Below, piece after piece: positions 8,182-16,512 of a stretch of 24,467 nt of DNA (the stretch's first letter is position 1; each line of letters begins with the position of its first letter). The notes under the pieces are model-generated. The model was not told the origin of the DNA. It was given only the letters and a program-made list of their open reading frames with translations, and did not search any database. The stretch covers positions 1 through 24,467 of the forward strand of contig JAKBBS010000032.1 in assembly GCA_021808425.1 (NCBI GenBank). Reading direction: 5' to 3'. The DNA comes from Actinomycetes bacterium (lineage in GTDB: Bacteria > Actinomycetota > Acidimicrobiia > Acidimicrobiales > Palsa-688). The position numbers and the translations under genes were made by a program.

Positions 8182-10181
8182 GTCTGCACGCTGCCTGTCA
8201 ACGCCTTCACGTATCTACCGAGCGCCGTGAGGGGCCAAACGACGCGGTACAAGTGGTAATTGATGCTGAAATCCCACGGGAAGCCTGTACCGGTGAAATA
8301 CGGCTCGTCCCAGGACCCGTCGGTCTCCTGGTTGTCGACCAGCCATTGAACGCCCCGCTCGACAGAGCTGGCTTGCGGGTCGCCGCCAGCCAGGAGCGCC
8401 AAGAGTGCCCACGCTGTTTGTGACGGCGTAGACGCCCCTCGACCGCGCCAGGAGTCGTCGACGTATGAGCGAAGGTCCTCGCCCCAACCTCCGTCGCTGT
8501 TCTGATGGACTTCGAGCCAGGTCAGCGCTGCGGCGATTCTCCGATCGTTTCGAGAGACACCGCCAACAATCAGCGCGGGAACGACGGCGCCAGTCCCGTA
8601 GACGTAATTTACGCCCCAGCGACCGAACCAGGATCCGTCCGGCTCCTGAGCTTCCCAAAGCCAGTCGACTCCGCGCCTGATCACCTCAGCGTCGACTGCC
8701 GTCTCGGCGGCGAGCATCTCTACCATGTGCGCCGTTACGTCGGCCGAGGGCGGGTCCGTAACCTCACCGAAGTCGCAGAACGGCAACTTCGCGACCGCCG
8801 AGCTGTCATTGTCGACGTCGAATGCCCCCCACCCTCCCGAGCGGCTCTGCATGCCGACCGACCAGGCAACTCCTCGGCTGCAGGCGGCCTGGATTTCAGG
8901 TGTCGCGAGGGCCCTGCGGAGAGCGATCACCACTTCTGCCGTGTCGTCTATGTCGGGGTACCGGTCGTTGTGGAACTCGAAAGCCCAGCCACCTGGCGCA
9001 AGAGCTTTGCGTCGCTCGGCCCAATCTCCTCGCACCGCGACCTCTTCGCCAACCAACCAGCTCGCCGCCCTGACGATCGCCGGGTCGTCCTCTCGAAGAC
9101 CTGCGTCCCTCAAGGCCACTATCGCCAGGGCCGTGTCCCATACCGGCGATTGGCATGCTTCGAGGCGTTGGCCGAGCTCGTCTTCGACGGTGAAGCGGTC
9201 GAGTCCCCGCAATGCTGCGGCTAGCACCGGATGTTCCAGCGAATAACCTTGCAAGCGCAACGCGATGATCGAATAGACCACGGGAGGCTGGATGCCCCCC
9301 CAGAGCCCGTCCGCTTCTTGACGGGCGAGGATCCACCGTTCGGCTTTCGCCAGGGCGTGCCTTCGTATCGTCTGCGCCGGCAAGAGCCATTTCGATGTCC
9401 GGTCATATAGGCGCAGCAGACGGTCGAGGAGAAGGAAGCCCGCTGAGGTCGCGGACGTGACTCTCCGAGAGGAACGTCGAGAGGACTGTCCCGGAGGGTA
9501 AAGCTCGCCGAGTGCGAACGGCAGTGGGATTGCCGGCTTATGGGACATGACGACGCAGAGCGCGACGACCGTCTGACGTGCCCAGCAGGCGAAGTCGTAG
9601 ATGTTGAGGGGAATCCATCTCGGTAGATGCATGATCTCCGGGGGCACTAAAGGAAGGTCATCCCATGACCAGGCTCCTAGAACCGCCATCCAGATCCTTG
9701 TGAACACACGGCTTCCTGCGATACCACCGTGGGAGCGAACCCAGCTCGACGCCCGTCGCATGTGCTCGGATTCGGGGTCGTCGCCTGCGAGCCGCAATGC
9801 CACATACGCCTCGATGGTGACCGACAGGTCGTCTGGTCCGCCGAAAAAGGTTGCCCAGCCACCACCTGGAAGCTGCTTCGAGCGTATCCATTGGGCTGTT
9901 CGGTCAGTTCGGCTCGGATCGAGAATGCCGAGGAAGTGACGCAGCATCACGTCTTCGGCGTCCATCGACACGTTTGTCTCTAGCTCGCCCTTCCACCAGC
10001 CCTCAAGGCTCTGCAGACCGAGCAGGTGCTCCCGCCCGGCCTTGAGAGCCCGGGCCACGTCCTCGGACGGCTCTGCGGGGCCCCCTGATATCTGAGCGGC
10101 GTCATCGGAGTGGTCCTCCGTCATTTCAAGCGGAGTCGCCATGGCTGGCGTCGTTACCGGTGGGTTCTCGAGCTGAGTCAA
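8178..10181 (-). CDS. shc: Squalene-hopene cyclase
   Basis: Cyclises squalene to hopene/hopanol at the membrane. The 667-residue length fits the family. The acid motif DxDD is Asp410-Ile-Asp412-Asp413, which protonates squalene. Several QW-type repeats are visible, such as 'QSRSGGWGAF', 'QEPDGSWFGRW', 'QNSDGGWGED' and 'QETDGSWDEPYFTGTGFP', and the C-terminal 'GTGFPWDFSINYHLYR' is typical. Residues 1-40 are a polar extension. I chose the TTG at 10181 because it overlaps the upstream stop (TTGA) and has GGAG eight bases before it. The next start, ATG at 10142, lacks a ribosome binding site. It follows the polyprenyl synthase and precedes the HpnG-IspH fusion. Confidence 0.97.
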   Translation of the reverse strand: MTQLENPPVTTPAMATPLEMTEDHSDDAAQISGGPAEPSEDVARALKAGREHLLGLQSLEGWWKGELETNVSMDAEDVMLRHFLGILDPSRTDRTAQWIRSKQLPGGGWATFFGGPDDLSVTIEAYVALRLAGDDPESEHMRRASSWVRSHGGIAGSRVFTRIWMAVLGAWSWDDLPLVPPEIMHLPRWIPLNIYDFACWARQTVVALCVVMSHKPAIPLPFALGELYPPGQSSRRSSRRVTSATSAGFLLLDRLLRLYDRTSKWLLPAQTIRRHALAKAERWILARQEADGLWGGIQPPVVYSIIALRLQGYSLEHPVLAAALRGLDRFTVEDELGQRLEACQSPVWDTALAIVALRDAGLREDDPAIVRAASWLVGEEVAVRGDWAERRKALAPGGWAFEFHNDRYPDIDDTAEVVIALRRALATPEIQAACSRGVAWSVGMQSRSGGWGAFDVDNDSSAVAKLPFCDFGEVTDPPSADVTAHMVEMLAAETAVDAEVIRRGVDWLWEAQEPDGSWFGRWGVNYVYGTGAVVPALIVGGVSRNDRRIAAALTWLEVHQNSDGGWGEDLRSYVDDSWRGRGASTPSQTAWALLALLAGGDPQASSVERGVQWLVDNQETDGSWDEPYFTGTGFPWDFSINYHLYRVVWPLTALGRYVKALTGSVQT

Positions 10182-11215
10182 AAGTCCCGCTCCACTATGT
10201 ACACGGCCAGATCGGCGAGATCACGGTGCGGAAGTGCGGACAGTCTCACCCGCTCCAAAGCTCCCAGGGCGCTGTCGAGGTTCGCCTTGGCTCGTACCGT
10301 CGTCCATTCCCTCCCTCCGCAGGCCTCGACCAGGTAACGGGCCCTGTCGACCCGGTCCGCCTGAAGCGGTTCGAGTGCCTCGCCCGGCTCGCCGAGAAGA
10401 AGCGATCGAAGCTCGTCTGCTTCGGGGCCTGCCGCGGCCAGTGCGGCTACGACCGGCAGCGACTTCTTGCGCTGACGCAGATCGTTACCCGAGGGTTTTC
10501 CTGTCGTCAGCGGATCACCCCAGATTCCGAGCAGGTCATCGACCGCCTGGAAGGCTAATCCGAGATGAAGACCGAAGTCGTGAAGCGCCCGCACCGCTGC
10601 GTCTGGCGCACCGGCGAGGATGGCGCCGATAGACGAGGCGCAGCCGAGAAGTGCGCCGGTTTTGGCAGCTGACATCGCGGTGCACTGCTCGACGGACACG
10701 TCCCGACGTTTCTCGAAGGCGATGTCGTCAGCCTGCCCGGCGATCATCGTGGCTGTTGCCTCTGCGAGTGCGCACGACGCCGCCGGTCCGCGCTCGGGCG
10801 ACGACTCGAGCAGAACCTGGTGCGCTAGCACGGCCAGGGCGTCTCCGGCGACGATCGCGGGACCTACCCCGAACTCCGACCAGACCGTCGGCCGGTGGTG
10901 ACGTTCGGCATCTGTATCGATGATGTCGTCATGTATTAGCGAGAAGTTGTGCACCAGCTCGACGGCGACCCCACCAGGTATCCCAACCTCTGACTGCGCC
11001 CACGACGCCTCCGCGCCGAGGATCGCTAGCGTGGATCTCACCCCTTTGCCGCTGGGAGCTTTCGTTGGTTGGCCTGAAGGGTCGCTCCAGCCGAAATGGT
11101 AACTCGCGATTAGTCGCAGGTCCGGTGTCAGGCGGTCGACCGCCTCGCCGAGCGCTGGGTTGATCGCGATCCGGCACCGTTCGAGCAGCTCGGCAACGGC
11201 GAATGTAGGGGTCAC
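10178..11215 (-). CDS. E-polyprenyl diphosphate synthase, probably farnesyl diphosphate for squalene
   Basis: Head-to-tail condensation of IPP with allylic diphosphates. The 345-residue all-helical protein has the first Asp-rich motif DDIID at 96-100 and the second at 226-234 (DDLLGIWGD), followed by 'TGKPSGNDLRQRKKSLP', as in actinobacterial isoprenyl synthases. Phe91, five residues before the first motif, is a bulky residue at the chain-length position, consistent with a short product (C15 or C20). The sequence alone cannot separate these. The operon needs C15 for HpnD/HpnC, so farnesyl diphosphate is the natural guess. The GTG start overlaps the hpnE stop (GTGA) and has a near-perfect AGGAGG four bases upstream. 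Confidence 0.9.
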   Translation of the reverse strand: MTPTFAVAELLERCRIAINPALGEAVDRLTPDLRLIASYHFGWSDPSGQPTKAPSGKGVRSTLAILGAEASWAQSEVGIPGGVAVELVHNFSLIHDDIIDTDAERHHRPTVWSEFGVGPAIVAGDALAVLAHQVLLESSPERGPAASCALAEATATMIAGQADDIAFEKRRDVSVEQCTAMSAAKTGALLGCASSIGAILAGAPDAAVRALHDFGLHLGLAFQAVDDLLGIWGDPLTTGKPSGNDLRQRKKSLPVVAALAAAGPEADELRSLLLGEPGEALEPLQADRVDRARYLVEACGGREWTTVRAKANLDSALGALERVRLSALPHRDLADLAVYIVERDF

Positions 11216-12786
11216 GCCACCTCCTGGGTGGTCTCAATGTGGGCGGCCTCAATTTGAGCGGTCCTAATGGCGGTGCTCCCGCCGGGCGCGCCTTCGATCT
11301 CGGCGGTTCGTGTGCGGATACGGGGAAGGTATGGCGCAGGGACCGGTCCGAGGAGCGCGCGTGCTGCGGCGACGCCGCTTCGGACGGCACCTTCCATCGT
11401 CGCCGGCCAGCCGGTGTCCGTCCAAGCTCCTGCAATAGTGAGTGAAGGGTCGTCGGTTACGGTTCGTGCCCGCTTGGCCCGAGATCCTGGCGCTGCCCGG
11501 AACGTGGCTCTGCGTTCTTTGGTGACCACCGAGTCGAGAAGTATCGCCTCGCGGGCGTCGGGTAGGAGGCGGCGCAGCGCTGCAGAGATTGCTTCGACGA
11601 TCCGCTCAGGCTTATCTCCAAGCAGGCTGTCGGCAGCGGACAAAGAGACAGCCAGGTACTGTGCTACGTCGGCGTCAGGCCCTCTCGCAGGTCGATTAGA
11701 TGTGACAGTCGCAGCCGAGTATCGTGCAGCACTCGCGTTGTCTTCGGAGCGTAAACCTGATGCCACCGAGCGGTCGAAGACCCACTGGACGGGGGAGTGC
11801 AGGGCGGCCATGACCGGCCATTGCATAACGGTCCGGTCGAACACCAGGTGCACGTCGATCACCGCTGAGAAGCCGAGCTCGGACCAGCGCCGCCGCTGCG
11901 GCGCTACTGATTCGGGAACTAACGTTGCCGCCTGGTCGTTTGGAACGCAAACAACGACTGCATCTGCGTCGAAGCTTCCTCGGTCGGTTGCGATGCTCCA
12001 GCCATCCTCGTGTCTGGCTATGTGCTGGACGCGCGTTGCGAATTGCGTCCGCACACCAGCCTCGTCGAGAGCCTTTTGCGAGCGCTCACCGTGCAGCAGG
12101 CCAAGTGGTACGTTGCTCCAGCCGATATCACAAGATGATCGGCCGGAGAGCAGGCCGGTCTTGAAGACCTTGGCTGCCACCGCAAGGGACGTCTCGGCGC
12201 ATGGAAGGTTGACCGTGGGAACCGTAATCAGGTCCCATACCGCTTCGATGGCTTCGCTCGACTGGCCGTGCGACCTGAGCCAATCACCGAAGTTGATCTC
12301 GTCGAGGTGGGCGTCGTCGGCTCGAAGTGCTGCGATGGCCGCGAGTCCCCGTCCGAGGGAAAGGCGAGCCGGGATTGATATGTGGTCGTAGCCGAGCAGT
12401 GAGCTGGCGAGGTGGAACGGGACCGGTAGGTCCCTCCTCGTCAACCTTGAAACCGTCAACGAGCCAGAGCCGCCCCGTCCGGCGTGAGGCACCTCGGACA
12501 CGACGGGCACGTCGAGCGGCATCGGGCCGACCACGTCGCGATCGGATCCGACTCGGTTCAAGAAGCGCCGGTATTCGGTGCAGCACCCGAGGAAGACGTG
12601 CTGTCCGTTGTCCATGGACAAGCCGTTCCGCTGGAATGACCACGTCAGTCCCCCGAGGCGGTTGGTGCGTTCGAGCAGTGTTACCGAGGCCCCGCGGTCG
12701 GCCGATTCGAGAGCGGCGGCGATACCTGCGAGACCGGCGCCGAGCACTGTCACCCGCAGCCCGGCCAAAGGGGTTTCCGGTCTCAC
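11212..12786 (-). CDS. hpnE: Hydroxysqualene dehydroxylase HpnE (FAD-dependent)
   Basis: HpnE reduces hydroxysqualene to squalene. The start is taken as GTG 12786, which overlaps the hpnD stop (GTGA) and gives 524 residues. A longer frame to 12990 exists but would run deep into hpnD and add about 68 non-homologous residues. The N-terminal FAD-binding Rossmann motif is GAGLAG at 16-21, followed by 'TLLERTNRLGG' and 'DNGQHVFLGCC'. The C-terminal FAD motif is 'TIAGAWTDTGWPATMEGAVRSG', split here by family convention into 'GAWTDTGWPATMEGAV' and its flanks. The last 35 residues or so are a repetitive tail (RTAQIEAAHIET) encoded by imperfect 15-bp DNA repeats, outside the catalytic fold. Placement between hpnD and the prenyl synthase supports the assignment. 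Confidence 0.93.
   Translation of the reverse strand: MRPETPLAGLRVTVLGAGLAGIAAALESADRGASVTLLERTNRLGGLTWSFQRNGLSMDNGQHVFLGCCTEYRRFLNRVGSDRDVVGPMPLDVPVVSEVPHAGRGGSGSLTVSRLTRRDLPVPFHLASSLLGYDHISIPARLSLGRGLAAIAALRADDAHLDEINFGDWLRSHGQSSEAIEAVWDLITVPTVNLPCAETSLAVAAKVFKTGLLSGRSSCDIGWSNVPLGLLHGERSQKALDEAGVRTQFATRVQHIARHEDGWSIATDRGSFDADAVVVCVPNDQAATLVPESVAPQRRRWSELGFSAVIDVHLVFDRTVMQWPVMAALHSPVQWVFDRSVASGLRSEDNASAARYSAATVTSNRPARGPDADVAQYLAVSLSAADSLLGDKPERIVEAISAALRRLLPDAREAILLDSVVTKERRATFRAAPGSRAKRARTVTDDPSLTIAGAWTDTGWPATMEGAVRSGVAAARALLGPVPAPYLPRIRTRTAEIEGAPGGSTAIRTAQIEAAHIETTQEVA
11231..11275. repeat. Three imperfect 15-bp tandem repeats at the 3' end of hpnE
   Basis: On the plus strand the units are GTCTCAATGTGGGCG (11231-11245), GCCTCAATTTGAGCG (11246-11260) and GTCCTAATGGCGGTG (11261-11275). 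The period is a multiple of three, so each unit encodes five residues of the HpnE C-terminal tail (pattern x-x-Ile-x-Thr/Ala) without breaking the frame. The first two copies match best and the third is degraded. Confidence 0.65.
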
Positions 12787-13670
12787 GAGTGTCCCGTGAG
12801 AATCGCCTTTAAGGCGACGGCGGATTTCTCGGGGACTGACAGGGAGACACGGCCTTTTAGGACTGCTTCGGGGTCTCTGCGAATCCGCTCGAGCAGCTTT
12901 CGGTAAATGCCGGCCATCGCTGCCGTGCAGGCCCGCGAGCGACGGTCGAGAAGGTCCAGAAGCGGCAAGCCTCTGTCGTACCATTCGCATGCCCTACCCG
13001 CCTCGAAGCTGATCAAAGCGACGAGATCATCAGGCTTTCCTCGCAAGTGGTCGTCGACGTCGAAACGGGCGAGATCTTTACTCGGAAGGTAGACGCGACC
13101 CATCTCGCTGTGGTCTTCCACGACGTCTCGGAGGATATTGGTCAGCTGCAGGGCCACGCCGAGATCGTCGGCGAGCGCCCGGGCCTGGGCGGGGTCCCCG
13201 CCTCCATCACTCGAACCGTACACCGCAAGGCTGCATCGGCCGATCGTTCCGGCGACTTTCCGGCAGTAGCCGACGAGGTCCTCGAAAGTTTCGTACACGG
13301 TGCCGGCGACGTCCATCTCGCATCCGTCCACCAGTTCCTCGAGGGCGTCAAGGGGGATGCTCCAGCGCCTCGATGCGTCGGCCATCGCAACCATGACCGG
13401 ATCCGCTGCGTCGAGCGACGCGCTCGAAAGCGCTGCGCGCGGGTCGTCGCGCAGGTCGGCGATCTTCGAGCGGGCGTCTTCGAGCGCGGTAAGTTTCTCG
13501 CGAGGAGCGAGGGTCCCGTCGCCGATGTCGTCGATGCGCCGGGCGAGCGCATAAAGCGCCGACATTGCTTGACGTTTCGGCTTGGGAAGCAGCTTGATCC
13601 CGTAGTAGAAGTTCCGGGCTTGTGACGCCGTGATCTTCTCGCACGCCTCGTAGGCAACGTCGAGGTTCAT
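12783..13670 (-). CDS. hpnD: Presqualene diphosphate synthase HpnD
   Basis: Condenses two farnesyl diphosphates to presqualene diphosphate. The 295-residue protein has the squalene/phytoene synthase fold with the first metal motif at 47-51 (DDIGD) and the second at 182-186 (RDVVED), the latter inside 'LQLTNILRDVVEDHSEMGR'. 'GCEMDV' (117-121) and 'YCRKVAGTIG' are also family features. The ATG start overlaps the hpnC stop (ATGA). I call this copy HpnD rather than HpnC because it keeps the canonical LQLTNILRDV signature of presqualene synthases; the upstream paralogue diverges there. Its three-way neighbourhood with hpnC and hpnE is the standard bacterial squalene module. Confidence 0.93.
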   Translation of the reverse strand: MNLDVAYEACEKITASQARNFYYGIKLLPKPKRQAMSALYALARRIDDIGDGTLAPREKLTALEDARSKIADLRDDPRAALSSASLDAADPVMVAMADASRRWSIPLDALEELVDGCEMDVAGTVYETFEDLVGYCRKVAGTIGRCSLAVYGSSDGGGDPAQARALADDLGVALQLTNILRDVVEDHSEMGRVYLPSKDLARFDVDDHLRGKPDDLVALISFEAGRACEWYDRGLPLLDLLDRRSRACTAAMAGIYRKLLERIRRDPEAVLKGRVSLSVPEKSAVALKAILTGHS

Positions 13671-14572
13671 GGCTTCGGTCGCCTCAGCTCGCGCTGGCGC
13701 CCAAACACATCGACGAGGTGGAGTACCACCCGCGACGCCTTGGGAATTGCCGCCGCCGCAGAAATGTCGAAGTCCCGGGATGCGATGCGGTCGATGGCCG
13801 CCCTACCTCCTGCCCAGAACCCGGCGGTAGCCCAGCGGAGCCTGGGGGGCAGTAGGTCCACCAAAGGCAGCCCGGCGTCAAGGAAGCGTCGGGCGCGCGC
13901 CAGTTCGAAGGCCACGAGTGCCCTGAGCTCGTAACTCGGCCCGGCCGACGATGTGACAGCCGAAGGCTTGACGTCGAACCTGCGCCAGTCCTCAGCGGGG
14001 ATGTAAATCCGGCCCGCACGGTAGTCCTCGGCCATGTCCGCGCAGTGCTCGACGATCTGCAGGCCTGTGCAGATGCTGTCCGAGTGCTCCTCGGCGCCAC
14101 GGGCGTCGCAGCGAAACGCAGCCAGAACCAGCCTGCCTACAGGGTTGGCTGAAAGTGTGCAGTAACGGAGCAGATCGTCGAAAGTCTCGTAACGGAGGTG
14201 GTTTTGATCCATCCGGTTCGCTTCCACGAGGTCGAACAGAGGCCGGGGGTCGGCCTCGAGCTCTTTCACGGATGCGGCCGCTCGGGCGATCAGCGGGTGC
14301 TTGGCTCCGGGTCCGACGAGGGCCGCCTTCGTCGTCGCAGCGACCCAGTCGAGGGCGGCAATCCGGTCACCGCCGTACGCATCACCGATCTCGTCGACGA
14401 AACGAGCAAAGCCGTAGAAGGAGAGCAAATGTCTCCTAGTTGTGGCATCGACGATTCTGGATGCAACGCGAAAGTTCTCGCGCCCCGCCCTCCCCAGAAT
14501 GTCTGGAACTGTCGGGAGACCTGCTGGCGTGGCCTCGTCGTCGGTGGTGAAGTCAAGTGACCGCGTGGTCAC
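13667..14572 (-). CDS. hpnC: Hydroxysqualene synthase HpnC
   Basis: HpnC converts presqualene diphosphate to hydroxysqualene. The 301-residue squalene synthase-fold protein opens with the HpnC-like 'GRAGRENFRVASRI', then 'FARFVDEIGD' (Asp60 and Asp64) as first metal motif and 'HCADMAEDYRAGRIYIP' (Asp179 and Asp183) as second. These are looser than in HpnD, as expected for HpnC. The GTG start at 14572 has no clear Shine-Dalgarno sequence and lies 28 nt after the regulator stop, the only real gap in the block from the regulator to hpnO. No better in-frame start is visible. Phytoene synthase is an alternative family name but the hpnD/hpnE partners make HpnC far more likely. Confidence 0.9.
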   Translation of the reverse strand: MTTRSLDFTTDDEATPAGLPTVPDILGRAGRENFRVASRIVDATTRRHLLSFYGFARFVDEIGDAYGGDRIAALDWVAATTKAALVGPGAKHPLIARAAASVKELEADPRPLFDLVEANRMDQNHLRYETFDDLLRYCTLSANPVGRLVLAAFRCDARGAEEHSDSICTGLQIVEHCADMAEDYRAGRIYIPAEDWRRFDVKPSAVTSSAGPSYELRALVAFELARARRFLDAGLPLVDLLPPRLRWATAGFWAGGRAAIDRIASRDFDISAAAAIPKASRVVLHLVDVFGRQRELRRPKP

Positions 14573-14600
14573 AATTTGTATTCGAAGCGCGCTACTCGTG

Positions 14601-15350
14601 TCAAACCGGGGCCGAAACCTGCTCGTCGGGGGGCCAGTCCGGCCCGACTGCCCAAGACATCACGGTGGCGAACGCTGATTGGAGGACGGAGAGGCCCGCA
14701 GAGATCGTCTCGGTGTCAGCGTCGGTTGTGTCCTGGGCGAGGAACGGCCGTCCCGCTACCAGGGCGAGAGTTCGAAGAGCCTTTCGCGCGAGGTCAGCGC
14801 TCGGCTCGTGTCCCTTGGCGGCACGGGCGCCGATCTCAAGGAGCAGCGGCAGGACGTCGGCTAGCACGAATCCGAGAACGAGAGCTGTCTTGTCTGCATC
14901 GTCGCGAAGCTGGTCGACCCCGCCGAGAGACTGCAGAGCCGATTCGAGGCGTGCCGCCGTGTCGTCTACCAGAGTCTCGACGCAGGCAGTGATGAGCGCC
15001 TCTTTGGAAGGGAAGTGACGGTAAAAGTTTCCTTTCGCCATATGTGCCGCGGCTGTTATGTCGCTGACGGACACCTCGGAGAAGCTTCGGGTCCGAAACG
15101 CTTCTATAGCAGCCGCGACCAGCCTGTCGGCGGAGTCGGCGGGGGACAGCGACCCTGCCCTCAGCTCGAGGATCGCGTCGACGTGGCGCTCGTCGTACTC
15201 GAACCGCTTGCCCGAAATCACGAGCGGTTCAGGTATCCAACCCGACCTGCGGTAGTGGTGGATAGTCGACGCCGGCACTCCCGTGCGGTTGACCAGGTCC
15301 GATAGTGACAGCGCCTGACACTTCTGACCTGAACCGTGTTCGTGGCTCAC
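14601..15350 (-). CDS. Dual-HTH transcriptional regulator: MerR-like domain fused to TetR domain
   Basis: Probable regulator of the hopanoid operon. The 249-residue protein has two DNA-binding modules. Residues about 15-60 read as a MerR-type winged helix ('LSDLVNRTGVPASTIHHYRR', then a 'KRFEYDERHVDAI' wing-like stretch). Residues about 76-122 are a TetR HTH ('VSVSDITAAAHMAKGNFYRH', 'FPSKEALI'), followed by a helical C-terminal domain typical of TetR ligand binding. It precedes hpnC by 28 nt on the same strand, so autoregulation with the operon is plausible. The GTG at 15350 is preceded directly by AGAG, too close for a normal ribosome binding site, so the start is less sure than the domains. 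The ligand is unknown; a lipid or isoprenoid would fit the context, but that is speculation. Confidence 0.88.
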   Translation of the reverse strand: MSHEHGSGQKCQALSLSDLVNRTGVPASTIHHYRRSGWIPEPLVISGKRFEYDERHVDAILELRAGSLSPADSADRLVAAAIEAFRTRSFSEVSVSDITAAAHMAKGNFYRHFPSKEALITACVETLVDDTAARLESALQSLGGVDQLRDDADKTALVLGFVLADVLPLLLEIGARAAKGHEPSADLARKALRTLALVAGRPFLAQDTTDADTETISAGLSVLQSAFATVMSWAVGPDWPPDEQVSAPV

Positions 15351-15435
15351 CTCTACAGTGTGGCGCTTGCAAGCACCCTGAGCTCGTCACCAGTGCGGAA
15401 GTCCGGTGCTTGTCAAAGCTAAGTGTTCCGGGTCT
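15351..15435. promoter_or_regulatory. Candidate promoter/operator region of the hopanoid operon
   Basis: This 85-bp spacer lies between the pirin stop and the regulator start. It holds the perfect palindrome GCTTGCAAGC (15365-15374) and the related dyad GCTT-GTCA-AAGC (15408-15419). CAAGCACC (15370-15377) is repeated inverted as GGTGCTTG (15405-15412), so each dyad has a common arm. A perfect TTGACA lies on the minus strand at 15416-15411, inside the second dyad, but I see no good -10 at 16-18 bp. Operator function for the dual-HTH regulator is inferred. Confidence 0.4.
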
Positions 15436-16389
15436 CTAGTGCGCTGGGATGACACCCATACGACCGTGCTGGAAGTCCTCGAAGGCCTGGGCAAGTTCTT
15501 GCCGGGTGTTCATCACGAACGGCCCGTAGTGCGCCACAGGCTCGTTGATAGGACGTCCGCCGAGGAGCAGGACTTCGAGGGACCTGCGAGGCCCGACGAT
15601 ACGGCGGTCCGCGTGGACCTCTATGAAGTCCCCGTCGCCGAGCACGCACAACTGCCCGCTTTGAAGCGGCGCCGCCTCAGACCCCGAGCCGACCGTCCCG
15701 CTCCCGCCGAGCGCGTACACGAGCGAGTTGAATCCGCTGTCCCACGGAAGCGCGAGTTGGGCTCCCTCCTCGAGAGTGGCGTGGACCAATGCGATCGGGG
15801 TGTGTGTCATACCGGGGCCACTCGTGCCGGCGAAGTCGCCAGCGATCACCCTGATCAGGGCGCCGCCGTCCGGGGAGGCGAACAGGGGAAGCTTTCCGGC
15901 GCGGATGTCCTGGTAGCGAGGGTCGACCATCTTCTGCTTGGACGGCAAATTCACCCAGAGCTGCACGCCGTGGAAGAGGCCGCCTGACGCAACGAGCGTC
16001 TCGGGGGGCCGCTCGATGTGCAGGATCCCCGAACCGGCGGTCATCCACTGTGTGTCGCCGTTTGTTATGAGGCCGCCTCCACCCGTGGAGTCGCGGTGCT
16101 CGAAGGTGCCGTCGATCATGTAGGTCACGGTCTCGAAGCCACGGTGCGGATGCCACGGCGTTCCCTTCGGCTCGCCTGGGGCGTAGTCCACCTCGCCCAT
16201 CTGGTCCATGTGGACGAAGGGATCGAGAAGCTCGGTCGGAACGCCTGCGAAAGCCCGTCGTACAGGGAACCCTTCGCCTTCGAGGCCGCTCGGTGCGCTC
16301 ACTCGCTTCTTCGGTTCTCTCGCCCTGGCTAGCGGATCGACTTCAAGCTTCGACAATGCCGACATGTCCTCGACTGTTACAGCAGGCAT
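15436..16389 (-). CDS. Pirin family protein
   Basis: Bicupin metalloprotein; family members include redox-sensing co-regulators and quercetin dioxygenases. The 317-residue protein keeps all four iron ligands of the N-terminal cupin: His80 and His82 in 'HPHRGFETVTY', His124 and Glu126 in 'SGILHIE'. The loop 'GTFEHRDSTGGGGLI' between them is highly characteristic. The C-terminal cupin (about 190-300) has no evident metal site, as is normal. The ATG start has GAGGAAG seven bases upstream. It ends 85 nt before the hopanoid regulator on the same strand, so read-through into that operon is possible but the spacer looks like a separate promoter. The substrate cannot be read from the sequence. Confidence 0.93.
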   Translation of the reverse strand: MPAVTVEDMSALSKLEVDPLARAREPKKRVSAPSGLEGEGFPVRRAFAGVPTELLDPFVHMDQMGEVDYAPGEPKGTPWHPHRGFETVTYMIDGTFEHRDSTGGGGLITNGDTQWMTAGSGILHIERPPETLVASGGLFHGVQLWVNLPSKQKMVDPRYQDIRAGKLPLFASPDGGALIRVIAGDFAGTSGPGMTHTPIALVHATLEEGAQLALPWDSGFNSLVYALGGSGTVGSGSEAAPLQSGQLCVLGDGDFIEVHADRRIVGPRRSLEVLLLGGRPINEPVAHYGPFVMNTRQELAQAFEDFQHGRMGVIPAH

Positions 16390-16512
16390 ACGGACTTCCT
16401 CTCCTCAGCGTCGGGCGACCCGGCTGGGTGCCCTATGGACACAAAAACATTGTTGTGCACGCAACTATTCCACTCTTGCCGGGCGAGGCCGAGGCGCGAA
16501 CGCGGTTGGCGC

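Noticed and set aside
11267..12391. A 374-codon open frame on the + strand opposite hpnE
   Set aside because: Its protein is Arg/Ser/Ala-rich with no domain, and it lies wholly antisense to a clear FAD enzyme. High GC content makes such long shadow frames common.
12787..12990. Upstream extension of hpnE to 12990
   Set aside because: It would overlap hpnD by about 200 bp with non-homologous sequence, while GTG 12786 gives the GTGA junction used throughout the operon.
14575..14604. Promoter-like TTGACA and TACAAA (18-bp spacing) just before hpnC
   Set aside because: The predicted transcript start would fall inside the coding sequence beyond the GTG, so it does not suit hpnC; likely chance.
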